DNA from: Mycoplasma zalophi
GTDB lineage: Bacteria; Bacillota_I; Bacilli_A; Mycoplasmatales; Metamycoplasmataceae
Assembly: GCF_018914005.1 (NCBI RefSeq)
Contig: NZ_JAHMHI010000001.1
Coordinates: 372,001-436,000 of the forward strand
Reading direction: 5' to 3'
DNA length: 64,000 nt
Below, piece by piece: positions 1 through 10,415 of this stretch (positions are counted from its first letter, which is position 1; each line of letters starts with the position of its first letter). The notes beneath the pieces are model-generated. The model was not told the origin of the DNA and did no database searches. It worked only from the letters and a program-made list of their open reading frames with translations. The translations under genes and the position numbers were made by a program.

Positions 1-2515
1 CTTCATCATCCTTATTTAAAACTGGCTTTTGAATTTCACTTAATTTATCTTTTGCTGCTTTTACTTGCTTGTCATAATTATCTTTTGATTCTTTTAAAGC
101 TTTTGATGTGTTGAAAATTTCAGTTAATCTATCAATTGATTTTTGAATACCTTCAACTTCAATTTCGTCTTTTGGTTCAAGTAAAGTAGCATTAGGGTCT
201 TTTTCAACTAAATTAGATTCATCTGTAACTGATTTTTTTAAAGGATCTTTAATAAAATCAAAATCGTTATTATTTGCTAAATTTTGATCTATATAATCAT
301 TAACTTTATTTTTAAGAGTTTCAAATTCTCTAAATTTACGGTTTTTATCTGTTTCTTCTTTTTCTTCTTTTGTTTTATCAAGTGCTTCTTGAACACCTGA
401 AGCTGCTTTTTTTGTAGCTTCAATTTTCTCTTTTAATGATTTGTTATCATCATCAAGAATTTTTTTAAGATCTTCTTCAATCTCAGATATTGCACTGTCT
501 AATTTTTGTGTAATTACAGGATATTTATCAGTTAAAACATTTGTTTTATAAGCATCAACAGCTTCTAATTTTCTTTTATATACTTCTGTTTCTCAATCAA
601 AATCAATTTTATCTTTTTGATTTTCCACTGAATTTAATTTTGCTTTTAATTTTTCTTTTGCTTCTTTTATTTGATCACTTGTTGATTCAGTATCTTTTTT
701 AGCAACAACTTCATCAGTGTCTGCTTTTGTTGTTGTTAATTCATTGGCTAAACCTGGATATTTTGAACTGTTTGCATTAATTAATTTAAGTAAATCGTTA
801 ACATCTTCAACAACTTCATCATATTCAGTTTTTTGTTCTTCACGTTTTTCAAAAGTTGCATTTACTTCTTTTTTAACTTCTTCAAAAACTTTTTCTAATT
901 TATTTTTTTGATCTTGAATGTTTGAAGAATCGTTTGAATTTGCTACAGCTTCTTTTGTTTCATTTAAAGCTTTTTGTAATTTTTGAATTGACTCTGCATC
1001 TTCTGGGTGTTTATGTTCATTGATATAATCTTCTATATCTTTAAACAAAGCATTAATATCATCTTTTGCTTGTTTTTTGTTTTCAATTTTGGCTTCGTAA
1101 TTTTTTAAAGCTTCTGTTGCATCTAAAATTTGTCTGGTAGTTGAGTTTGGATTATTTCTTACTTTATCTTCTTTGGTAATTAATTCAGTGATTTCTTGTT
1201 TAATTGATTCATATTTAGAATCTGTTAATTTATCTTTTATTTTGTTTAATTTTGCTTTTTGAGCATCATAACCAGCCTGTGCTTCAGCTTTTTTAGCTTC
1301 TAAAGCTTCAATTATTTTATTTGCTGATTCGTATATTTTATCAAATGTTTTTGATTTAGTATCTTGACTTTCAGTTGCTAAAATATCAGATACATATTTT
1401 TTAATATCTGAATATTTTCCGTCGTTAAAACTATCTATAAAATCATTTGCTAACTGTTTAGCTAATTCAAGATAATTAATTGCATTGTTTCTAAAAGCAT
1501 CATTTACATGTTTTTGAATTTTTGCTGCATTTACATAATCTAAAATATTATTTATACTTGCATATACTACTTCAAAATCTTCATTATTTATCCCAACATC
1601 ATATTGTTGCTTTGAATGTTCTAATAATAAATCTTTAGTTTTTATATCATCTGGAGTAGTTAATGTTTCATTTGCATATTTTATTGCTTCATCGTAAACT
1701 TTTTGAAGTTCTTGTCAAGATATTTTATGAGCTTTTTTAGTTGCATCTTGAAGCTCTTGAATTAATTTGTGTTTTGCTTCCAAAATGTCCCCAACAGTAG
1801 ATGTTTCTATATTAATATTTTTAATAATGTCATCACGATTTTGTTTTTCTTCTTTATGCAGTGAATCATAAAAATTATGTGCAAAAAGATGACTTGTAAT
1901 AAAATCATTTAATTTTCTCAATTCTTTTTCATAATCAGCAAAAGCAATTTGTCTAATATCATTATCTTTAATTGCTTTATCTCTTTTCGCTTTTTCAAAA
2001 GCTTCTTGAAGTATTTTTACTTGGTTGTTTATTTCATCTTGACTTGATTCTAAATTTACATGTTTATCAGTTTCAAATTTTACATCTTCAAGTTTTTTTC
2101 TTATGTCATAATATTCATCAAATTTAAGATTATTATTAACATAATCTAAAACTTCTTTACTCAATCTATTGTATTCATCAAAATTTAATTTATTTTGATT
2201 ATTTACAATATCACCAAATTTTTGTAAAGTAAATTTCAGATTATCAATTTTAGTTTGAACTTTTGAAAAAGTATCATCAAAAAGACTTAAAACAGGATTA
2301 TCATCTAAAATATTCTGAACAACTGTATTTAAAAACAAATTATTGCTTAAATTTTCATCTTTAAAAGATTTAAGTTTTTTTCACAATTCATCTTGTTTTT
2401 TTCTTAAATTATTTAATCTTGTTTCTTCTAAAATAAAGCTTGTTGTTGCAACTGTTACAGCACTTATAGAAAGCGCAAATGCAGTAGCTAAACGGTGTTT
2501 TTTACTTCTTTTCAT
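1..2515 (-). CDS. Large coiled-coil surface protein, C-terminus beyond window edge
   Basis: The reading frame is open from the ATG at 2515 to the left edge with no TAA or TAG, giving at least 838 residues. It is continuous only if TGA is read as Trp. The N-terminus has a basic start (MKRSKKHR) followed by a hydrophobic stretch of about 20 residues without a lipobox cysteine, so it is a signal-anchor rather than a lipoprotein signal. The rest is charged, rich in Lys, Glu, Asn and Asp, and predicted helical. It contains repeating blocks of the kind 'L..AK.KL..E...K', like the three-helix modules of the repeat lipoprotein at 41413-44991. An AGGAG-like Shine-Dalgarno precedes the ATG. I infer an extracellular, membrane-tethered adhesin-like or variable surface protein. 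No catalytic motif is visible and no specific family is claimed. Confidence 0.8.
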
Positions 2516-2752
2516 ATCGTCTCCTTATCTTTCCAAAAACAAATAGTTTTCATGGATACATAATTTTCAATCTATCTTAATAATTATAAAGACATATTCA
2601 AAAATACTTAACACATTTTAAAAATGATAAGCATTTAATTATAATTCTAAAAAATAAGAAAATATGAAAAATAGTAATACTTTTTGATATTTTTACATTT
2701 TTTATGCGCATATTTAACAATTTGTTATAGTTATAAATTACGCGCGTTTTAG

Positions 2753-5700
2753 TTAATTTTGTTCTTTATTTTCTTGGTTTACTCAATTTGGTAATTCGCT
2801 AAACTGTTTATGATCGTATAAATCAGGATATAAATGACTTAATATCCTCATTTTTTCATAGAATGAACCTGGGTTTTGTGTTGTTTTTCCATCACCTAAA
2901 AACGCTCCTGCTTGAGTATCTATTACCATTGCCGCTCCATATGTTGTAGCTGTTTCTGTATATAAAGATGTTGCATTTCCTTCAGAATCAAAAAGCATTG
3001 TTCCTGATGAACCACCATTTAAATCTAGCAACTTAGAATCAACATGAATTGCAGGAAGCGAAGTAGATACCCCACCATATTGTAACCTTGATAAAGGTGT
3101 AGTTAAATTTCCTATTAAATATTCCCTATAGCGTTTTCCATTATTTGTATCATGGTTAGCATATTGTGCCTCAACAGGAAATGACGCCAATGTTCATGTT
3201 AAATTAGATAATGAAGAGAGATGTAAATTGTGAATACTTGGTTTTAATGTTTGAAGATTTTTTACAGTCATGAAAAAATCGTATACTCTTCTAATACTCT
3301 TATCTTTATCATCGGAGATATTATCAATTGATTTATTGTGATAATACACAACACCATTTCTTGTTTCAAAAACATTAAAAATATCTTTAAAATCAGCAAT
3401 TCCTATAACCATATCTGCATGTGAAAGGGAATTGTTTGTGTGTGCTGAATAAGTTCCTCATTTTTCATCAAAATTAATATCACCATAATTATTTTTAAAT
3501 TCTCTTTTAGCATCTGGGAATCTTGAATCATTATCAAATGCATTAATTAAATCGACTTTTACTTTTACATCATTTCATTCAATACCTGGATAGAATCTTT
3601 CTCTTGTATCAGCTTTATGGATGCTTCAACCACCCTCTGGACTATTGATGGGCAAGGCAGTATCAAATCTTGGATTATCAAAAATTTTTGATTCGACAGG
3701 ATTAAATCTTCCTCAAACATGCTGATTTGTTGAAACAAAAAACTTATAGTCATTAGGATTATCAGGATTTACTTTACCAATAATTGCTCAAGTTCCTTCA
3801 CCTGCTTTTTCTTTATCAAAATTAAATGTTCTTTGTCTTGCATTTTCAACATTTTTTTCTTTATCTTCTTTATATAATCTTGTAGAAGAGCCATCTAATT
3901 TAGGAATTTTATGTTTATAACTATCTTCAAAATTTAAGTGATCTAATCCAATTGTTTTTATGTTTTGTGGTTTGATTGCTTCATATGTAATAGGAGTGTT
4001 GCTATTAATATCTGAATAATAAATAAATAGAGATGAACTACCTAAAAATGCTGAATTATTTAATGATAGATAATGATCACCAATCCGTTCAAAAATTTTT
4101 GTATCGTTTGATTTAGATTGAATTTTAAAAGTTAGTGAATTTCCTTTTAATTCTGCTGAAAATCTGTAACGAGAAGTAATTAAATTTTTCAAATTTTGTT
4201 GTTGATTTGCTGTGTGTCTTATTGCTAAATACTCAAAATTTAAGTCATTTAATATTTGAGAATCTTTTATTTTTTTATAAGGAACTGATAAATAAACAAA
4301 AGATTTAGATACATTTCTAACAGGTCAATATGCAGAACGAATCCCCTCTTCAAATCTTACAAAAGGTTCGACTTCAACTAAATCAGTTATCTCTCTTTGC
4401 TTAGGATCAAATTCAAATCCTAACGTTATAATTGCATCATTTTCATGTGAATTTAAATTTTTAAATGCAGAAATATCTTTTGTAATTGTGGTTTCTGTAA
4501 AATTATCATTAAAATTTCATTTTAAATTATTAATTAATTCTCTTGGTGAAATAAAATGAGTGTTAATTTGTTTTCCATTATGTATTAATGTAAATTTATT
4601 TTCTGCTAATTTTTGACTTTTTTCTCTATTGTCATTTTCAATAACTTTAGCTTTGTATCAATTCTCTCTTTCATAATTTATTGCTGCATAATGATTTTGA
4701 AGTGAATATTCTATTGTTTTTTGTTCGTTATTTTTATCTTTTATTAATAATGAATCTTTAGTTTCTCCTTGTGTTTCACCTGCTAAATAATCATCTTTTG
4801 CTTTACCATAATCAAATGTATAAGAAAATTCTTTATTACTTAATGAGTTAATACTATCTGCAAATTTATCTTGTGAAATTACTTCATTTAGATTTATAGA
4901 TTCCACTATTCTTACACTTTTTAATGTATAAAGCTGTTTTTCATAAAATCCATTTAAATTAAATTTATTTCATTTATTAAAAGGAACAATTACTTTTTGT
5001 TCTTTTAAAAATAAATTTCAATAATATGTATCAATTTTTTCAAATTCTTGAGGTGTTCTTGTAAAAACTAACTCAACAGATTTATTATCAAAACGTTTAA
5101 AATCTTCGCTATCAAAATCAAAGGCAATTGAACCATAAAGATTTTTATTTGTTTCATCTTTATATATATTAAACTCAGTTATTTTGTAGTTTTTATTTTG
5201 ATTTTGATAATTTTTAAATGTAACATAAGAAACAAATGGATATGTTTTTATTTCATTATCAAAAACTCCTCTTGTTATAATAAATTCTTCAACATTTTTT
5301 GGTAACGAACTTAAATTTACGTTGTATGAACTACCACTCTTAGTTGCTTCAAAAATGTTGCTATAGTTAATAAATGGATTCATTGATTTTATTTCGAATT
5401 TTACGTTTTTAAAATCACCAGGATTAGATACTAAAATATTTAAATTACTATCTTGTTTTTCAACTTGATATATTGATGGTAGGTTTTGTACACTTTCAGA
5501 CTCTGATGGTTGATCGGCTATTGTTATTTTATTTGAAATATTGCCCAATCATTTTCATTCATGTTCATTTCATCCCAAGACTTCAATTCCCATTATTTTT
5601 TTAATATTAGAAACATTAAAAGTAATATCTAGTTTAGCTGTATAAGGATATTGTCTAAGTTTCTTTTCAATTGACATTTCTCCAGATTGTAATTCATTAT

Positions 5701-6961
5701 TTTTGGTTAATCATACCAATCTTGCCTTTGAGGGGAATGTATAATTATTAGCAACAGGTTGCATTATAACTGCGAATGAGTGAATATTATTTCCTGAATT
5801 TCAAGTTGATCATTTGAATTCATTTGTTACTTTAAATTTTGAAGAATCTTTTCATATTTCTTTACCTAGCAAATATTCACCCTCAGACATAAATCGAACT
5901 TCTTCTGAATTATTTCTTATAACTTTTAACATCTTGATTTTGTAATTATCAGTTACGGTATTTATATTCGCAACTAATACATATTTATTAGTAGAAGATG
6001 GAGTTAAACTTATTTCTTGTTCAGTAGAATTTTCTCCATTTAAATATTTTAATTTATAAGTATCAGTGTTATTTATTTCAGCATTAGAAGCAATTTCAAC
6101 TATTACATTTTTATTATTAAAAATTGATTTTAACAATCTATAATTTACATATTTTTTATTATCAAAAGTAACATTTGTACTAGTTAATTGTCTTTTAGAT
6201 AAGGCTTTGTTATATAATTCAAAAACATTTTTGTTTGTATTTAGTGTGTTAATTTCACTTATATTTCTTTCAGTTTCTAAGTGTCATATTGGCGAAATAT
6301 TATGATTTTCACCATATTCTAAATTATCATCACGTCTTGGGTTTGTGTCTGGGTTATTTTTAGGTGTATCAGAATCTTGTTTAGGATTTTCTGGTTCATT
6401 ATCTTGTTTATTTTTAGAATCTTGTTTGTGTTCATTATTATCTAAGTTGTTATTATTATTTTCATTAGTTGATTCTGGATTTTTTGGATTTTCTGATTCA
6501 TTATCTTGTTTATTTTCAGAATCTTGCTTTGGTTCATTATTGTGTGAATTGTGATTATTATTTTCATTAGCTGATTCTGGATTTTTTGGATTTTCTGGTT
6601 GTGAATTAATTGTAGACTTATTTTTGTTTTCATCTTCAGTTTTATTTGGTTTATTGGATTCAGGAATTAGAATTGTTGAATTATTTTGATCTTCTATTTT
6701 TTCATTTGAATTTGAATTTTTGTTATCAGTATTTTCTTTTGAGTCTGTGTTTTGATTACTGGTGTTTTCGTTTGTGTTTTTTGGATTGTTTTCAGGCTTT
6801 TTAGGTATATATGTGTTTAAATCATTTTGATTATTTTTATTATTTTTATTAATATCTGAAGTACTTAAATTTTGTTGACAAGAAATAGCAATTACTCCAA
6901 TTGAAGAAGTTATTGCAAAAGTAGTTGTCAAAAATAAAAATTTTTTAGTAGTTTTTTTCAT
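2753..6961 (-). CDS. Lipoprotein DUF31-type serine protease (MIP-like, putative immunoglobulin protease)
   Basis: This is one frame of 1,402 residues with TGA=Trp and a TAA stop at 2753. The signal peptide ends in a lipobox (VIAISC, Cys28), so it is a surface lipoprotein. Residues about 30-220 are Asn/Glu/Lys/Pro-rich and disordered, with tandem repeats. A long beta-rich middle part follows. The C-terminal about 330 residues look like the DUF31 trypsin-like peptidase: candidate catalytic His1081 in 'STNQHVWG', Asp1183 in 'HADMVIG' and Ser1319 in 'GGSSGTM'. DUF31 proteins include MIP, the mycoplasma immunoglobulin protease that works with the antibody-binding partner MIB. No MIB-like gene lies next to it here, so immunoglobulin as substrate is an inference from the family. 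The length exceeds my recollection of a typical MIP (roughly 800 residues), because of the N-terminal extension. It appears to be monocistronic. Confidence 0.85.
6386..6589 (-). repeat. Two tandem 102-bp coding repeats in the protease linker
   Basis: Two adjacent 34-codon units encode versions of ENPKNPES.NENNN...KQDS.NKQDNE, followed by a partial third unit (PENPKQDS). They differ at a few positions. The exact 102-bp spacing keeps the frame, so loss or gain of a unit would change linker length without breaking the protein. Confidence 0.8.
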
Positions 6962-7076
6962 ATTCTCTCCTTTTTATATAGCAAGGTTTATTCTATAAAT
7001 ATACATTATATATAAATAAAAATAAATTAATGATGGTTGAAACATATTTTGTTACCTTTTAACAAAAAAACTTCGC

Positions 7077-7082
7077 TATAAT
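7077..7082 (+). promoter_or_regulatory. -10 box for the restriction-modification genes
   Basis: A perfect TATAAT lies 29 bases before the methyltransferase ATG. It is followed by a strong Shine-Dalgarno (AGGAGGTGA) at the proper distance. No convincing -35 box is visible, as is usual for mycoplasma promoters. Confidence 0.6.
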
Positions 7083-7111
7083 ATTTTTATAAATTTATAG
7101 GAGGTGATTTT

Positions 7112-8295
7112 ATGAAGGAAATAAAAATATTTGAAGTTTTTTCAGGGATAGGTTCTCAAATAAAAGCTTTGAATTTAATTTCCAAAGAGAATAACTTCAA
7201 AGTTAAATCACTTGGTTTTATAGAATGATATATAGATGCTATAATTGCTTATCAAATTATTAATAATTCAAAAATTTTACAAAAAGATAAAAACATAAAA
7301 AAAGAAGATATTGTAAATAAATTATCTTCACTAGGATTAAGTTCAGATAGCAAAAAGCCTGTGACAAAAAATTTTTTTAAAAATTTATCAGAAGAAAAAT
7401 TAAGAAATATTTTTCCTTATCTTACTTGTTTATTAAATAATGAGTTTATAAGGGGGGGGATGATTCCCAACAATTTTCAAGTGATATAACCAAAGTTAAA
7501 GAAATTCCAAAAGATATTGATATATTCACTTACTCATTCCCATGTCAAGATTTATCACAACAAGGTAAGCAAAAAGGAATTTTACAAGGTACAAGAAGTG
7601 GTTTACTTTTGGAAGTACAGAGGATATTAGAAAATAATAAAAATAGACTACCAAAAATTTTATTAATGGAAAATGTAAAAGCTCTTGCAAGTAAAAAATT
7701 TAAAGATGCTTTTGAAAAATGAATATTATTTTTAGAATCTCTAGGATACACATCATCATGAAAAATATTAAATTCAGTTGATTATGGTTCTACACAAAAT
7801 AGAGAACGTGTTTTTATGGTTTCTATATTAAATTCAAAAAAAGAATTTCAATGACCTAAGAAAATCAATCATAAAAATACATTAGATAATATTATTAAAT
7901 TTCATAGTTATGATGAATTTTCAAAATTTGACTTTTTACTAACAAAAGAAAGAACAAATTTTAAAGAAACTAATTCCAAAATAAATAAAAGCATAATTAA
8001 AAATTACACCAAATTTAATTCGGAAAATTATTTATATTTACCAAAAGGGTATGGGGCTACTTTAACAGCATCAGGTGCTAATAGTAGATTAAAATTTTAT
8101 TTTGAAAAAGAAAACAAAATAAGAGCAATCACAGACATTGAATCATTTCTATATATGGGTTTTTCAGAAAAAGATGCTCTCAAAATAAAAAATACAAATT
8201 TAATAAATAAAAGTAAAATGATTTTTTTAGCTGGAAATTCAATTTCAATTGAAGTTTTAAAAAGTATTTTTACTGAAATTGTAAAAATTATTTAA
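7112..8295 (+). CDS. Phase-variable C5 cytosine DNA methyltransferase, frameshifted (OFF) in this sequence
   Basis: Type II C5-cytosine methyltransferase split by a frameshift at a G8 tract (7452-7459). The first frame begins with the motif I region FEVFSGIGSQ and ends at a TAA at 7487-7489, shortly after the tract. The other frame continues with motif IV (FPCQDLSQQGKQ, catalytic Cys), motif VI (ENVKAL), motif VIII (QNRERVFMVS), a target-recognition stretch (GYGATLTASG) and motif X (AGNSISIEVL), and stops at 8293-8295. Changing G8 to G9 or G6 rejoins the frames into about 394 residues. No Met codon precedes motif IV in the downstream frame, so internal restart is unlikely and the enzyme should be inactive as sequenced. 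The SD AGGAGGTGA is strong. It is followed five bases later by an HNH endonuclease gene, forming a restriction-modification operon. The recognition site is unknown. Confidence 0.88.
7452..7459 (+). repeat. G8 homopolymer tract (phase-variation switch)
   Basis: Eight consecutive G residues lie inside the methyltransferase, in a genome where G runs this long are very unlikely by chance. The tract sits exactly where the two methyltransferase frames have to be joined. G6 or G9 would restore the frame. Confidence 0.85.
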
Positions 8296-8300
8296 GTTAA

Positions 8301-9464
8301 ATGACAAATAACCTAAGTTATTGAACATTTGAAATTGAAACTAGCAATTACAAAAAAAACACAAAATCATCACATTTTTTTGCAGAAATGACAATAATTT
8401 TTGATAAAAATACACTTGTAATTTATTATTATTTTTTTAAGATAAAATCTGTTTGTATCGATACTTTAACTACTAAAAGTTGATTTTCAAAAAATTCAAC
8501 TTTCTTAAAAAGACAAAATTTATTTAATTTACTAAAAATAAAACAAAATGTAAGAGAACTCTCCTCACAACACTCTCTAGTTTGTTTTACAGAAAAAAAC
8601 AACCCAAATGAAATTAAAATAATTAATGATTTTATTGATAAAAATATACACAATATTACTATAAAAGGTTTAAAATCATTATTTTCTGGAAATAATCCTA
8701 CTGGTGAGGTTTCAAATCCTGCATCAGCCCCTATTGTATTAAGTAATCCAGAAAAAAACTTTAACAAAAATTTTGCTATTTTCTTTGAAAATTACTGTTT
8801 AAAAAAGACTTTTAAACAAAGAGATGTAATAAACTTTAAAACTTTAATTACTAAAGAATTAATAACAAAAGAGAATTACTTTTTAAAAATATTAAATAAT
8901 GAAGATTTTCAGGAATTAAATAATTTTATCTTTCAGTTAGGAAAAACAAAAGAAAAAGAGTTTGGTAAAAAAATAGTAAAAAAAATAAGAGAGTTTGTAA
9001 ATATAGATCAAATCAATAAACTGGTTTTGTATGAAAGGCGACAATACATACAAAAGGTAGAAAACATTAAGGTGTTTGATGTATTTTCTAACTCATCCAC
9101 TAGTAATAAATGTCACATTTTTCCTGTTTATGCTATACGTAATAAGATGATTCAAAAATCAATTGAAAATAGATATAAGGATAATGAAACAAGAATGAAA
9201 GAAATTATAAAAATTTCAAAAAATATATCTGATAAAGATAATTATCTAAATTTAGACCCAACATGACATGCTTTTTTTGATAAAAACTACTTTTCATATG
9301 ATGAAAACAGAGGTACCATGATATTGGTAAATAACGAAATTATGGAACAAGAAATTCAAAAATATGAAATGATATTTAAAAAAATACAGCAAATACCTTC
9401 ACAACATTTAAATAGTCAAAGAAAAAAATTTCTTAAATTAAGAAATAAAGAATTACAAATATAA
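8301..9464 (+). CDS. HNH-family restriction endonuclease, partner of the methyltransferase
   Basis: 387-residue protein. The C-terminal third holds an HNH_2-like nuclease signature: 'NKCHIFPVYA' (His about 272), an Asn in 'DNYLNLDP' (about 314-317) and 'WHAFFDKNYFSYDENRG' (His about 323). This resembles the His...Asn-x-L...LH-x-LFD pattern of HNH restriction enzymes. The N-terminal two thirds are lysine-rich, of unrecognised fold, and probably read the DNA site. The ATG lies five bases after the end of the full-length methyltransferase frame. It has no visible Shine-Dalgarno, in contrast to the strong one of the methyltransferase, so translation may depend on ribosomes finishing the upstream gene. 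No frameshift or stop is present. Assignment as the cognate endonuclease rests on the HNH motif plus the gene order. Confidence 0.75.
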
Positions 9465-9500
9465 AAAACACAAAGAACCTTTAAGCTGTCTGTGTTTTTT
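9465..9500. terminator. Bidirectional terminator between convergent genes
   Basis: AAAAAACACA and TGTGTTTTTT flank a short loop between the endonuclease stop and the stop of the convergent LRR lipoprotein gene. T-runs on both strands suit either direction. Confidence 0.65.
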
Positions 9501-9504
9501 TATA

Positions 9505-10311
9505 TTATTGTTTTATTCTGTAATGGTGTTCATCATTTGTAATAAGAACATTTCTTAATTCAGTGTTTTTTACATCCAATATTGTTTTATTAGTTTGTGT
9601 CTTTTCTTTATAATCTAAAGCATCTAGCGCAAATCTTGTTAATGTTTCAGGTAAAGTTAATTCAGAAATATTGTTTGCTCCTAATGCAAATTCATTAACT
9701 GTTATTACATGTGATAAATCTATTGTTGTTAATTTATTATTATAAAACACGAAACTGTTTAATGCTTTTAAATTTTCCGGTAATGCTACATTTGAAATTT
9801 TGTTGTTTGAAAACGCATTTTTACCTAAAATTGTAACAGATTGTGGTAATGATAATTCCTGTATTTTATTATCTCTAAATGCATTTTCTTCAATGGTGTG
9901 TAATTTAGTTGCTTTTGAAAAATCTACAGATTCAAGACCTAAGTCAAAAAATGCTCCTTTTTCAATTTTTTCAAGTGTTTCAGGAAAAATAATTTTATTA
10001 ATTAAAATTCTTTTTTCTTCATTGTTAAAAACTTGTTGTCTAAATTCTTCATCGCTTATAAAAATATTTTTCAATGCTTGTCTACTAAAGCTTGCAGCTT
10101 TTATTTCCTTTAATTTTGTACTCGAAAGATCTAAAACTTTTGTTTGTGGATTATAAAAAATATTTTGTTTGTCTTTATTTGTTTGAAAATAAATACTTGC
10201 TACGTTATTAGAAGCTTCAGTTTGTTGACCACATGAAACAACTGCAATAGGTAATGTTATAGTTGATAATAAACCAAGTGAAAATAATAATTTTGTTCTT
10301 TTTGTATTCAT
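9505..10311 (-). CDS. Leucine-rich repeat (BspA-like) lipoprotein
   Basis: 268-residue lipoprotein with signal peptide [10 protein letters not shown]... and lipobox PIAVVSC (Cys27). From about residue 80 it carries BspA/LRR_5-type repeats with the pattern 'L..I...AF..n.L..v.LP..l..i...AF..N.I', for example '[20 protein letters not shown]'. This family builds solenoids on bacterial surfaces and often binds host or matrix proteins, so an adhesin-like role is inferred. The start is placed at MNTKRTK rather than an in-frame Met eight codons upstream, because the signal peptide begins there. No clear Shine-Dalgarno is visible. It is divergent from uvrB and appears to be monocistronic. Confidence 0.85.
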   Translation of the reverse strand: MNTKRTKLLFSLGLLSTITLPIAVVSCGQQTEASNNVASIYFQTNKDKQNIFYNPQTKVLDLSSTKLKEIKAASFSRQALKNIFISDEEFRQQVFNNEEKRILINKIIFPETLEKIEKGAFFDLGLESVDFSKATKLHTIEENAFRDNKIQELSLPQSVTILGKNAFSNNKISNVALPENLKALNSFVFYNNKLTTIDLSHVITVNEFALGANNISELTLPETLTRFALDALDYKEKTQTNKTILDVKNTELRNVLITNDEHHYRIKQ

Positions 10312-10402
10312 ACTTAAAATTTTACCATAAAACAAAATATATTAATTTTATTAAAGCTACTACAATATTTTGTAAATACACAATTATATTTTTGCAATTT
10401 AA

Positions 10403-10408
10403 TATAAT
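10403..10408 (+). promoter_or_regulatory. -10 box of uvrB, positioned for a leaderless transcript
   Basis: TATAAT ends seven bases before the ATG at 10416. Transcription starting at the usual distance would begin at or next to that ATG. An earlier ATG at 10407 overlaps the box itself and cannot be the start of a transcript made from it. Confidence 0.6.
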
Positions 10409-10415
10409 GTTATAT

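Noticed and set aside
2741-2746. CGCGCG next to the protease stop, unusual for the genome
   Set aside because: Short isolated palindrome with no stem extension or T-run, so not a terminator; no other role can be supported.
3565-3753. Open frame of 62 codons within the DUF31 protease gene
   Set aside because: It is out of frame with the protease, whose own frame is continuous here and contains the catalytic His region.
7451-7489. Treating the methyltransferase as a dead pseudogene
   Set aside because: The only defect is at a G8 tract, all motifs downstream are intact, and the paired endonuclease is undamaged, which fits reversible switching better than decay.
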